A DNA stretch of 64,000 nucleotides from DASZTV01 sp035550655 (GTDB taxonomy: Bacteria > Actinomycetota > Actinomycetes > JAFAQI01). How positions within the stretch are numbered: position 1 is the first letter of the stretch; the number at the start of each line of letters is the position of its first letter. Under the pieces are notes generated by a model. It had not been told where the DNA came from, did no database searches, and saw nothing but the letters and a program-made list of their open reading frames with translations. The translations under genes and the position numbers were made by a program. The DNA lies in assembly GCA_035550655.1 (NCBI GenBank), contig DASZOU010000029.1:1-64000 (forward strand), in the 5' to 3' direction. Below are positions 17,684 through 25,401 of this stretch, in pieces.

Positions 17684-20197
17684 ATGGCCACCAAGGCGCC
17701 AGCGCGCCCGCGAACGACCTCGCGGTCGAGCGCGTCCTCACGCAGCTCGGCCACGTCGCGTTCCCGCTCGACGCCGTCGACCCGTCGGCCGACCTCGCAC
17801 CGGGCGCCGGCTCGCCGCCCGGCTCCTCGCGGCCCAGGGGTCACGGTGCGGCTGTTCCGGGCGCTCGGCCGGCTGCTCGCTGCGCTCTGGATGCTGGTGG
17901 CCCGCGCCGTGGGCGGAACCGCTCGCAGCCTCGGGGGCGGGGCCCGGGACCTCGATCCGGCACACCGTCGTGACGGCGCCGGCCTCACCGCGCTTGCGGC
18001 GGGGCTGGTGGTCGCCGTCGGGGCGTGGGCCGACTCGGCCGGACCGTTCGGGCACGACCTGACCATCGTCTTGCGCACCCTCGTCGGCTCCGGGGTGATG
18101 GTGCTGCCGGTGGCGCTGGCTGCTGCGTCCTGGCGGTTGCTGCGCCGGCCGGCTCCCGACGATGCCCCACGCGGCCGGGTGGTCATCGGCTGGATCGCGG
18201 TCACCGTCGGACTGCTCGGGATCCTCGACCTCGCTCATGGCGACCCCTCGGGCGGCGCGAATCGGCGCGCCGCGGGAGGTCTGGTGGGGGTGCTCGCCGG
18301 ATCACCGCTCGGCAGCGCTCTGACGTCGTACCTCGCCGTCCCTGTCCTCGTCCTGGTCGGCGTCTTCGGGCTGCTGGTCGTCACCGGCACACCGCTGCAC
18401 GCGATCCCGGACCGGCTGCGAGGGCTGCGGCCGACGCCGGCTGAGGAGGCTGAGATCGCGGCCGACACCATGCCGACGGAACCGATCAAGCGGATTCGCA
18501 AGCGGCACGCGTCGGTGGCGAGCACCGAGGAGGACGCGCCGTTCGCGGCGTCGCCGGTCCTGGCCGACGACGTGCCCGGGGAAACCGGCGGCGAGCGCGT
18601 CATCACCCTCCCCGACGTCGCGGACTCCGCCGACATGGCTTCCATCGCCACCACGGCGCTCGAGATCCCCGGGCCGGCTCGCCCGGTCGCGCCGAAAGCC
18701 ACCGTGCCCGCGCAGCTCAAGCTCGGCGAGGGCACCTACCAGCTGCCCGACCTGGCGCTGCTGCGGGAGGGCACGGCGCCGAAGTCGCGCAGCAAGGTCA
18801 ACGACGCGGTCATCGAGGCACTGACCCAGGTGTTCGCCGAGTTCGAGGTCGACGCGACCGTGTCGGGCTTCACCCGCGGCCCGACGGTCACCCGCTACGA
18901 GATCGAGCTCGGCCCCGCCGTCAAGGTCGAGCGGATCAAGGCACTGCTGCGCAACATCGCGTACGCCGTGAAGAGCCCCGACGTGCGGATCATCGACGTG
19001 ATCCCGGGCAAGTCGGCGATCGGCATCGAGATCCCCAACACCGACCGCGAGACGGTGAGCCTCGGCGACGTCCTGCGCTCGCCGCTGGTGACCCGGGACC
19101 ACCATCCGCTCGTCGCCGCCCTCGGCAAGGACGTCGAGGGCCGGTTCATCGCGGCGAACCTCGCCAAGATGCCTCACATGCTCATCGCGGGTGCGACCGG
19201 CGCCGGCAAGAGCACCTGCATCAATGCCTTGATCACCTCGATCCTGGCGCGTTCGACGCCGGACGAGGTGCGGCTCGTGCTGATCGACCCGAAGCGGGTC
19301 GAGCTCACCCACTACCAGGGCATCCCGCACCTGATCACACCGATCATCACCAACCCGAAGAAGGCCGCCGAGGCGTTGTCGTGGGTCGTGCGCGAGATGG
19401 AGCTTCGCTACGACGACATGGAAGCCGCCGGCGTCCGGCACATCGACGACTTCAACACGAAGATCCGCAGCGGCAAGCTGACCCCGCCGCCAGGCAGCGA
19501 CCGGACGTTCTCGGCGTACCCGTACCTGCTCGTGATCGTCGACGAGCTCGCGGACCTCATGATGGTCGCGCCGCGAGACGTCGAGGACGCGGTCGTTCGC
19601 ATCACGCAGCTCGCTCGTGCGGCCGGCATCCACCTCGTGCTGGCGACGCAGCGTCCCAGCGTCGACGTCGTCACCGGCCTGATCAAGGCCAACGTCCCGA
19701 GCCGGCTGGCCTTCGCGACGGCCAGCCTGGCGGACTCCCGGGTCATCCTCGACCAGCCGGGTGCGGAGAAGCTGGTGGGTGGCGGCGACGCGCTGTTCCT
19801 GCCGATGGGCGAGAGCAAGCCGATGCGGCTGCAGGGTGCGTACGTGTCCGATGCCGAGATCGACGCCGTGGTCAGCCACTGCAAGAAGCAGCTCGAGCCG
19901 ACCTACCGCGACGACGTGACCGGTGGAGCGACCGCGAAGCGCGAGATCGACGACGACATCGGCGACGACCTGAACCTGCTCTGCCAAGCGATCGAGCTCG
20001 TCGTCACCACGCAGTTCGGCTCGACGTCGATGCTGCAACGCAAGCTCCGAGTCGGCTTCGCGAAGGCCGGCCGCCTGATGGACCTGATGGAGAGCCGGGG
20101 GATCGTCGGGCCGAGCGAGGGTTCGAAGGCCCGCGACGTGCTGTCACGCCCCGAGGACCTCGAGGGCATCGTGGCGACGCTTCGGGGCGAAGCCTGA
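17684..20197 (+). CDS. ftsK: DNA translocase FtsK/SpoIIIE
   Basis: Septal ATP-driven DNA pump that clears chromosome termini during division or sporulation. It has 837 residues: a Ser/Arg/Pro-rich basic start (about 1-50), several membrane helices (about 55-250), a variable linker, the motor domain with the Walker A AGATGAGKST near residue 500 and LVIVDELADLMM (Walker B), and a C-terminal gamma winged-helix domain (LLCQAIELVVTTQFGSTSMLQRKLRVGFAKAGRLMD) that reads KOPS-type sites. It is shorter in the linker than some Streptomyces FtsK proteins. Leaderless transcription is likely. Confidence 0.95.
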   Translation: MATKAPARPRTTSRSSASSRSSATSRSRSTPSTRRPTSHRAPARRPAPRGPGVTVRLFRALGRLLAALWMLVARAVGGTARSLGGGARDLDPAHRRDGAGLTALAAGLVVAVGAWADSAGPFGHDLTIVLRTLVGSGVMVLPVALAAASWRLLRRPAPDDAPRGRVVIGWIAVTVGLLGILDLAHGDPSGGANRRAAGGLVGVLAGSPLGSALTSYLAVPVLVLVGVFGLLVVTGTPLHAIPDRLRGLRPTPAEEAEIAADTMPTEPIKRIRKRHASVASTEEDAPFAASPVLADDVPGETGGERVITLPDVADSADMASIATTALEIPGPARPVAPKATVPAQLKLGEGTYQLPDLALLREGTAPKSRSKVNDAVIEALTQVFAEFEVDATVSGFTRGPTVTRYEIELGPAVKVERIKALLRNIAYAVKSPDVRIIDVIPGKSAIGIEIPNTDRETVSLGDVLRSPLVTRDHHPLVAALGKDVEGRFIAANLAKMPHMLIAGATGAGKSTCINALITSILARSTPDEVRLVLIDPKRVELTHYQGIPHLITPIITNPKKAAEALSWVVREMELRYDDMEAAGVRHIDDFNTKIRSGKLTPPPGSDRTFSAYPYLLVIVDELADLMMVAPRDVEDAVVRITQLARAAGIHLVLATQRPSVDVVTGLIKANVPSRLAFATASLADSRVILDQPGAEKLVGGGDALFLPMGESKPMRLQGAYVSDAEIDAVVSHCKKQLEPTYRDDVTGGATAKREIDDDIGDDLNLLCQAIELVVTTQFGSTSMLQRKLRVGFAKAGRLMDLMESRGIVGPSEGSKARDVLSRPEDLEGIVATLRGEA

Positions 20198-20214
20198 TCG
20201 GGTCAAACCCGCGC

Positions 20215-20244
20215 TTTGCTTTGCATTTCCAGCGGTTCTAGACT
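20215..20244 (+). promoter_or_regulatory. Promoter of the RodZ-like gene
   Basis: TTTGCT (20215-20220), an 18-base spacer and TAGACT (20239-20244) form a promoter in the gap after ftsK. It predicts a start near 20251 and a leader of about 33 bases. Confidence 0.45.
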
Positions 20245-20283
20245 CCGAACCACGTCTGTCACTTGAGCGAAGGCCGGTCATCC

Positions 20284-21063
20284 GTGTCCGTCGGCGAAAC
20301 ACTTTCCCACGCCCGACGCAGCCTGGGTTTGTCGCTCGACGACGTCAGCGCGGACACGCGCATCCGCGCCTCGGTGGTCGCCTCGATCGAGAACGACGAC
20401 TTCAGCATGTGTGGCGGCGCGGTCTACGCCCGCGGGCACATCCGCAGCATCGCGAGGGTCCTCGGTATCGATGCCGCCCCTCTCATTGCGGAGTTCGACG
20501 CCTCCCATCAGGTCGATCTGCCGCCGGTCGCGGCGACCGTCGCGCCGCAGCCGACCGACCCCGACCTGCTCGCCCGCTCCAACCGGCGGCGCCCCAACTG
20601 GAGCGCGGCGATGGCGGTCACGCTCGCCGCCATCTGCGTCTTTGCCCTCGTCGGCCTGTTCGTGAGCAACGCCGGGGGGAAGTCGCGGCACCATCACGGC
20701 ACGCTCTCCGCGAACGGCACGAATGGGGTCAGTGGTACCCGCACGGGCACCCCCGTGTCGCCGCCGCCGACGACGGTGGCCGAGCTCCCCGCGACCGACG
20801 TCACGATGGTGGTCCGCACGCTGCGCGGGCCGAGCTGGATCCAGGTCACCAGCCGCAACGGCGCCCGCACCTTGTTCTCCGAGACCTTGGCGGCTGGGCA
20901 GCGCAAGCTGTTCGAGAGCCGCCACGGGTTGCGCTTCGTGATCGGCAACGCGCCGGCGGTCGACCTCGTCATCAACGGTCATGACGTCGGCAGCCCGCCG
21001 TCGCAGGGCAACGTCGCCCGTGGCAGCGTCTCGCCCGGCTCGGACGTGATCGAGCCCGCCTGA
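20284..21063 (+). CDS. RodZ-like helix-turn-helix membrane protein
   Basis: Cytoplasmic HTH_25-type domain (GETLSHARRSLGLSLDDVSADTRIRASVVASIENDDF, residues 4-40), a linker, one membrane helix near residues 105-127 and an extracytoplasmic DUF4115-like beta domain (SWIQVTSRNGARTLFSETLAAGQRKLF). This is the RodZ architecture, linked to MreB and cell shape in rods. The length is 259 residues from GTG 20284, which has a GAAGG ribosome binding site; TTG 20263 would add 7 residues. Its place between ftsK and rimO is conserved in actinobacteria. Confidence 0.85.
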   Translation: MSVGETLSHARRSLGLSLDDVSADTRIRASVVASIENDDFSMCGGAVYARGHIRSIARVLGIDAAPLIAEFDASHQVDLPPVAATVAPQPTDPDLLARSNRRRPNWSAAMAVTLAAICVFALVGLFVSNAGGKSRHHHGTLSANGTNGVSGTRTGTPVSPPPTTVAELPATDVTMVVRTLRGPSWIQVTSRNGARTLFSETLAAGQRKLFESRHGLRFVIGNAPAVDLVINGHDVGSPPSQGNVARGSVSPGSDVIEPA

Positions 21064-21070
21064 TCCTCGT

Positions 21071-21076
21071 TAGTCT
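21071..21076 (+). promoter_or_regulatory. -10 element of leaderless rimO
   Basis: TAGTCT ends 6 bases before the GTG at 21083, in the short gap after the RodZ-like gene. Confidence 0.55.
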
Positions 21077-21082
21077 TGGTGA

Positions 21083-22453
21083 GTGTCCCGGTCGGTCGCT
21101 CTCGTCACACTCGGGTGTGGCCGTAACGAGGTCGACTCGGAGGAGCTGGCGGCCCGGCTCGAGGCCAGTGGCTGGGAGCTGACCGACGACGCCGACACGG
21201 CGGACGCCGTCGTCGTCAACACCTGTGGCTTCATCGAGGCCGCCAAGCGCGACAGCATCGACACCCTGCTCGACGCCGCCGAGGGGGCCCGGCATGTGGT
21301 CGCGGTGGGGTGCTTGGCCGAGCGGTACGGCGAGGGGCTGGCCAAGGAGCTGCCTGAGGTAGCGGTGCTCGGCTTCGACGACTACGCGCGAATCGGCGAG
21401 CGGCTGGAGGACATCGTCGCCGGCCGCACCCACGTCTCCCACACCCCGCGTGACCGGCGCCAGCTGTTGCCGTTGACTCCCGTCGAGCGTCCCACCAGCA
21501 CGATCGACGTCGGCATCCCCGGTCACGCCGGAGGCCCGCAGGCCGTGCTCCGGCGGCGGCTGTCGGGGGAGCCGGTCGCGCCACTGAAGCTCGCGTCGGG
21601 GTGCGACCGCCGCTGCGCGTTCTGCGCGATCCCGTCATTCCGCGGTGCGTTCGTGTCCCGGCCGCCCGACGACGTGCTGGCAGAGGCACGCTGGCTCGCC
21701 GCCCACGATGTCCGCGAGATCGTCCTCGTGAGTGAGAACTCGACGTCGTACGGGAAGGACCTCGGCGACCTGCAGGCGCTCGAGCGGTTGCTGCCGCGTC
21801 TCGCCGAGGTCCCCGGCATCGACCGGGTGCGGGTGTCCTACCTGCAGCCGGCGGAGGTGCGCCCGTCGCTGCTTGACGCGATCGCCGGCACACCGGGCGT
21901 CGCGGCGTACTTCGACGTCTCGTTCCAGCACGCCGCGGAGCCGTTGCTGCGGCGGATGCGACGCTTCGGTGGAACCGATCGCTTCCTCGAGCTCATCTCC
22001 GCGATCCGCGACCGGGCGCCGCTCGCCGGCATCCGAAGCAACTTCATCGTCGGTTTCCCGGGTGAGACGGAGGCCGACGTCGCCGAGCTGGAACGGTTCC
22101 TCGTCGCGGCGCGCCTCGACGCCGTGGGCATCTTCGGCTACTCCGACGAGGAAGGCACCGAGGCCGCCGGGCTGGCCGACAAGGTGGCTGAAGCCGAGGT
22201 CGTCGCGCGCGTGGAGCGGGTGACCGCGCTCGCCGAGGAGCTGATCGCACAGCGCGCGGAGGAGCGGATCGGGGAGCCGGTCGACGTCCTCGTCGAGGTG
22301 GTCTCGGACGAGGGCATCGAGGGTCGTGCCGAGCACCAGGCTCCTGAGGTCGACGGCTCGGTCACGGTCCTCGGCCGGACCAACGTGGAGGTCGGCTCGA
22401 TCATCACCGCAACCGTCGTGGGTACCGACGGCGCGGACCTGGTCGCGAGATGA
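21083..22453 (+). CDS. rimO: Ribosomal protein S12 methylthiotransferase
   Basis: Radical-SAM enzyme that methylthiolates Asp of ribosomal protein S12. The N-terminal UPF0004 domain holds the auxiliary-cluster cysteines in VTLGCGRNEVDSEE (Cys12), VNTCGF and AVGCLAE. The radical SAM motif CDRRCAFC and the C-terminal TRAM domain are present. The 456-residue length is normal. The N-terminal motif and IFGYSDEEGTEA separate it from the paralogous MiaB further along the window. It overlaps pgsA by 4 bases. Confidence 0.94.
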   Translation: MSRSVALVTLGCGRNEVDSEELAARLEASGWELTDDADTADAVVVNTCGFIEAAKRDSIDTLLDAAEGARHVVAVGCLAERYGEGLAKELPEVAVLGFDDYARIGERLEDIVAGRTHVSHTPRDRRQLLPLTPVERPTSTIDVGIPGHAGGPQAVLRRRLSGEPVAPLKLASGCDRRCAFCAIPSFRGAFVSRPPDDVLAEARWLAAHDVREIVLVSENSTSYGKDLGDLQALERLLPRLAEVPGIDRVRVSYLQPAEVRPSLLDAIAGTPGVAAYFDVSFQHAAEPLLRRMRRFGGTDRFLELISAIRDRAPLAGIRSNFIVGFPGETEADVAELERFLVAARLDAVGIFGYSDEEGTEAAGLADKVAEAEVVARVERVTALAEELIAQRAEERIGEPVDVLVEVVSDEGIEGRAEHQAPEVDGSVTVLGRTNVEVGSIITATVVGTDGADLVAR

Positions 22454-23112
22454 GCGGCTCCGTTCCGCCGGGGCTGTCCCGGCTCAACCCGGCGCAGCCA
22501 AGACCGGACCAGATGGGCGACCCGGTCAGCGGGGCGCCGACGGTCAACATCGCCAACGCGCTCACCCTCGCGAGGCTTCTGCTCGTCCCTGTGTTCGTCG
22601 TGTTCCTGGTCGCGCACGGTGGCCACTCCTCGGGCTGGCGGGACTGGGCGTTCGTCGCGTTCGCGACCGCCTGCGTCACCGATCTGGTCGATGGCGACCT
22701 CGCTCGTCGCCGGGACCTGGTCACCGATGTCGGCAAGATCGCCGACCCGATCGCCGACAAGGCGCTGACCGGCGCCGCGCTGCTCGGCCTGGCGGCGCTG
22801 GGCGATCTGCCGTGGTGGGTGGCCGTCGTGGTGCTGGCTCGCGAGCTCGGCATCACCGCCCTGCGGGTCTTCGTCATCCGTCACGGTGTGATCCCCGCCA
22901 GCAGGGGCGGCAAGGCGAAGACCCTGGTGCAGAACATTGCGATCGGGCTATACGTGCTGCCGCTGACCGGCGCCTGGGCCTCCGCCCGGTTCTGGGTCAT
23001 GGGCGCTGCCTTGGTACTGACGATCGTGACCGGTGGCGACTACGTGTCGAAAGCGGTACGGCTTCGGCGTACCAGTGCGAGGGCGGCGTGGAAGCGGCTG
23101 CGGAACAGCTGA
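22450..23112 (+). CDS. pgsA: CDP-diacylglycerol-glycerol-3-phosphate 3-phosphatidyltransferase
   Basis: Membrane enzyme for phosphatidylglycerol-phosphate synthesis. The CDP-alcohol phosphotransferase motif is complete: TDLVDGDLARR ... VGKIADPIADK (D-x2-DG-x2-AR-x8-G-x3-D-x3-D). The length is 220 residues with several membrane helices and a polar Pro-rich N-terminus. The ATG overlaps the rimO stop (ATGA). Paralogues make phosphatidylinositol phosphate or cardiolipin, but the rimO-pgsA-pncC-clgR context favours PgsA. Confidence 0.9.
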   Translation: MSGSVPPGLSRLNPAQPRPDQMGDPVSGAPTVNIANALTLARLLLVPVFVVFLVAHGGHSSGWRDWAFVAFATACVTDLVDGDLARRRDLVTDVGKIADPIADKALTGAALLGLAALGDLPWWVAVVVLARELGITALRVFVIRHGVIPASRGGKAKTLVQNIAIGLYVLPLTGAWASARFWVMGAALVLTIVTGGDYVSKAVRLRRTSARAAWKRLRNS

Positions 23113-23585
23113 CCCCGGTCGCTGCGCGCATTCACGAGGTGTTGCGCCGGCGCGGCGAGTCCGCGGCCACGGCCGAGTCGCTGACCGGCGGTCTGGTCGG
23201 TGCGACGCTCACCGGCGTCGCGGGGGCGTCGCAGACCTACCGGGGCGGCGTCATCGTCTACGCAACCGACCTGAAGGCGGAGCTGCTCGGTGTCCCCGCG
23301 GTACTGCTCGCCGAACGCGGACCGGTCGACCCCGGCGTCGCCGCAGCGATGGCGGAGGGTGTGCGGGACCGGCTCGGCGCGAGCTGGGGTGTTGCACTGA
23401 CCGGTGTCGCCGGACCGGACGCCCAGGGCGGTCGCGCCGTCGGCACCGTGTTCATCGCGGTGGCCGGCGGTAGGGCAACGACCGTCGTCGAACGGTCGTT
23501 CCCGGGTGGCCGCGAGGACGTGCGCTGGGCCGCTTGTCGGGATGCGTTGCATGCTCTTTACGACAGGCTTGCCGCCGGCGAGTAA
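23088..23585 (+). CDS. pncC: Nicotinamide-nucleotide amidohydrolase (CinA C-terminal family)
   Basis: Stand-alone CinA C-terminal (PncC) domain that deamidates NMN for NAD recycling. The N-terminal ESAATAESLTGGLVGATLTGVAGASQTYRGG block and the later GVALTGVAGPDAQGG are family signatures. The length is 165 residues. GTG 23088 overlaps pgsA by 25 bases; the longer frame reaching into rimO was rejected. The CinA N-terminal domain is absent, as is usual in actinobacteria. Confidence 0.9.
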   Translation: MEAAAEQLTPVAARIHEVLRRRGESAATAESLTGGLVGATLTGVAGASQTYRGGVIVYATDLKAELLGVPAVLLAERGPVDPGVAAAMAEGVRDRLGASWGVALTGVAGPDAQGGRAVGTVFIAVAGGRATTVVERSFPGGREDVRWAACRDALHALYDRLAAGE

Positions 23586-23588
23586 CTT
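23583..23588 (+). promoter_or_regulatory. -10 element of leaderless clgR
   Basis: TAACTT ends 6 bases before the ATG at 23595 and overlaps the pncC stop codon. Confidence 0.5.
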
Positions 23589-23594
23589 TGAGGG

Positions 23595-24026
23595 ATGGTC
23601 CTCCTGCGTCGACTGCTCGGCGATGTTCTTCGCCGCCACCGCATCCTGCAGTCCCGCACGCTGCGCGACGTCAGCAGCGCGGCGGGGGTGTCGCTCGGCT
23701 ACCTCTCCGAAGTGGAGCGGGGCCGCAAGGAGGCTTCCAGCGAGCTGCTTGCCGCGATCTGCGGCGCGCTCGACATCTCACTGTCCGAGGTGCTGCGTGA
23801 GGTGAGCGACGACCTCGCCCGCGAGGAGCGGCGGGTGCGGCTTGCTCCGGTCGGCTTCGCGGCTGGTGCGGCGCCGCGCGTTGCCATGGCTATGCCGGTG
23901 CCCAAGGTGCCGGTACGTCCGGTCGCCGGCATCCCGCCGCACCACCCGGCACGCCCCGTGCCGCAGCCGTCGCCGGCCGCGGCGCTGCCGGCTCGCGCGC
24001 CGTTCGGCGCGGTCGTTGCGGCGTAG
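23595..24026 (+). CDS. clgR: ClgR-type Clp gene transcriptional regulator
   Basis: XRE-family regulator that activates clp protease/chaperone genes in actinobacteria. The N-terminus VLLRRLLGDVLRRHRILQSRTLRDVSSAAGVSLGYLSEVERGRKEASSELLAAICGAL is the characteristic ClgR HTH (residues 2-60). The rest is Ala/Pro/Val-rich and low in complexity, up to 143 residues. ClgR is itself degraded by ClpP in Streptomyces and Corynebacterium, and the Ala-Ala C-terminus here fits a degron-like tail (inference). Its position between pncC and recA is conserved. Confidence 0.88.
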   Translation: MVLLRRLLGDVLRRHRILQSRTLRDVSSAAGVSLGYLSEVERGRKEASSELLAAICGALDISLSEVLREVSDDLAREERRVRLAPVGFAAGAAPRVAMAMPVPKVPVRPVAGIPPHHPARPVPQPSPAAALPARAPFGAVVAA

Positions 24027-24034
24027 CCCACGCG

Positions 24035-24628
24035 ATGACGGCACCTTCACCCCACTACGCGTCGGCCGCGCCGGTCCGGGAACGCGGCGTGCACAGTCGC
24101 GCCGGCAACGCGATGGCACGTACCCGCGCCGCTGTGCTCGACGGTGCCTCCAGAGCGGTCGAGAAGCACGGTGCGCGAAAGGCCACGATGGCCGACATCG
24201 CATCGCTCGCGGGGATCGCCAAGGGCACGCTCTACAACCACTTCCGGGCCAAGGAGGCGGTGTACGCCGCTGCCCTCGACGCCGGCATCCGCAGCCTGTC
24301 CGCGGAGTGCTGCGCCGCGGCGCGGGACAACCTGCCCGAGGCGCTCGCGCTGGCCGCGGAGCGGATCAGTGCTCATCCCGCGCTGCGCCGGATCGCTGCC
24401 GACGAGCCGGCGACCCTCGCGGCGCTCGTCACGCCCGGTGAGGCGCCGGTCTGGGGTTTGGCTCGCTCGGCCGTACGCGATGTGTTGATCGCCTCCGGCG
24501 CCGCGACCAGCACCGCAGGCATCGACACCGTGTTGCGGTGGCTGCTGAGCTTCATCGCCGCGCCGTCGTCGGACGCGACCGCTCAAGCCGGGTTGATCGC
24601 CGCGGGCATCGCCGCGGGCCCGGTCTGA
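24035..24628 (+). CDS. TetR family transcriptional regulator
   Basis: A 197-residue one-component regulator. The N-terminal TetR HTH is clear (GARKATMADIASLAGIAKGTLYNHFRAKEAVYAAAL, residues 46-81), followed by a helical ligand-binding domain with no recognised ligand. It starts 8 bases after clgR and may be co-transcribed. Its 3' end overlaps the convergent nei2 gene by 46 bases, an unusually long tail-to-tail overlap. Confidence 0.88.
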   Translation: MTAPSPHYASAAPVRERGVHSRAGNAMARTRAAVLDGASRAVEKHGARKATMADIASLAGIAKGTLYNHFRAKEAVYAAALDAGIRSLSAECCAAARDNLPEALALAAERISAHPALRRIAADEPATLAALVTPGEAPVWGLARSAVRDVLIASGAATSTAGIDTVLRWLLSFIAAPSSDATAQAGLIAAGIAAGPV

Positions 24629-25401
24629 CACCGCTCACACCAGAACGTCACCCGCTCGCGCCCGGGCGGCCCTTGGTCCGCCCGGCGTACGGTCGCACCG
24701 CAGCGTCGGCAGGGTCGCGCGGCGCGGCCGTACACCCAGGTCTGCTCGCCCCGGCGCCGGTTGCCGGTCGTGATCTGCTCGTCGCGGTCACGGTTCGCCA
24801 GGAGCAGCCGTCTCGCGAGCGACACGACCTTCGGCAGGTTGGTGGTCTCGCCGACCGGCGTCCACGGGTTCACGCCGGTGAGGAACAGCACCTCGGCTTT
24901 GTACAGGTTGCCGATCCCCGCGAGGTTTCGCTGGTCCAGCAACGCCTCGCCGATCGTGATGCTCGGGTGTTCCAGGAGCCGGCGCACCGCTTCGTCCGCG
25001 TCGAAGCCGGGATCGAGCAGATCCGGACCCAGGTGGCCGATCACCGATGCCTCTTCGGCTGTGGGAAGCAGGTCGATGACCGGGATCCGGTAGCCGACCG
25101 CGCGGGCGTTGGTGGTGCTCAGCACGATCCGGATCTCGTGGGCCGGCCCGCCGGTCCACTTCTGGTCGGGAGCAAAGATCCGCCAGGTGCCGTCCATCTC
25201 GAAGTGGGTGTGAAGGGTCACGCCGTTGTCCAGCCGCGTCAGCATGTGCTTGCCGCGGGCTACGACATCGAGAACGGTCTGTCCGGACAGGTCACTCGTC
25301 GCGTAGCGCGGCACCCGGAAGTCGGTCTCGGTCAGCTCGTGGCCGGCGAGCGCGTCGCGCATTCGCTTCGCCGCCAGCCAGACCGTGTCACCTTCAGGCA
25401 C
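24583..25401 (-). CDS. nei2: Fpg/Nei family DNA glycosylase (Nei2-like)
   Basis: Base-excision repair glycosylase/AP lyase for oxidised bases. It begins VPEGDTV, so after Met removal the catalytic Pro and Glu lie at the N-terminus as the family requires. The H2TH region GEALLDQRNLAGIGNLYKAEVL and the C-terminal zinc finger CRRC ... CERC (C-x2-C-x16-C-x2-C) are intact. The length is 272 residues. The GTG start overlaps lhr by 8 bases; lhr-nei2 pairing is known in mycobacteria. The longer frame to 25815 lies antisense-free but inside lhr and was rejected. Confidence 0.9.
   Translation of the reverse strand: MPEGDTVWLAAKRMRDALAGHELTETDFRVPRYATSDLSGQTVLDVVARGKHMLTRLDNGVTLHTHFEMDGTWRIFAPDQKWTGGPAHEIRIVLSTTNARAVGYRIPVIDLLPTAEEASVIGHLGPDLLDPGFDADEAVRRLLEHPSITIGEALLDQRNLAGIGNLYKAEVLFLTGVNPWTPVGETTNLPKVVSLARRLLLANRDRDEQITTGNRRRGEQTWVYGRAARPCRRCGATVRRADQGPPGRERVTFWCERCQTGPAAMPAAINPA

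Noticed and set aside
18302..20038. Long minus-strand frame opposite ftsK (578 codons)
   Set aside because: It is another shadow with no family signature; FtsK motor motifs are on the other strand.
23485..23502. SOS-like palindrome TCGAACGGTCGTTCCC
   Set aside because: It lies inside pncC coding sequence with no promoter at the right distance and one half-site is off consensus.
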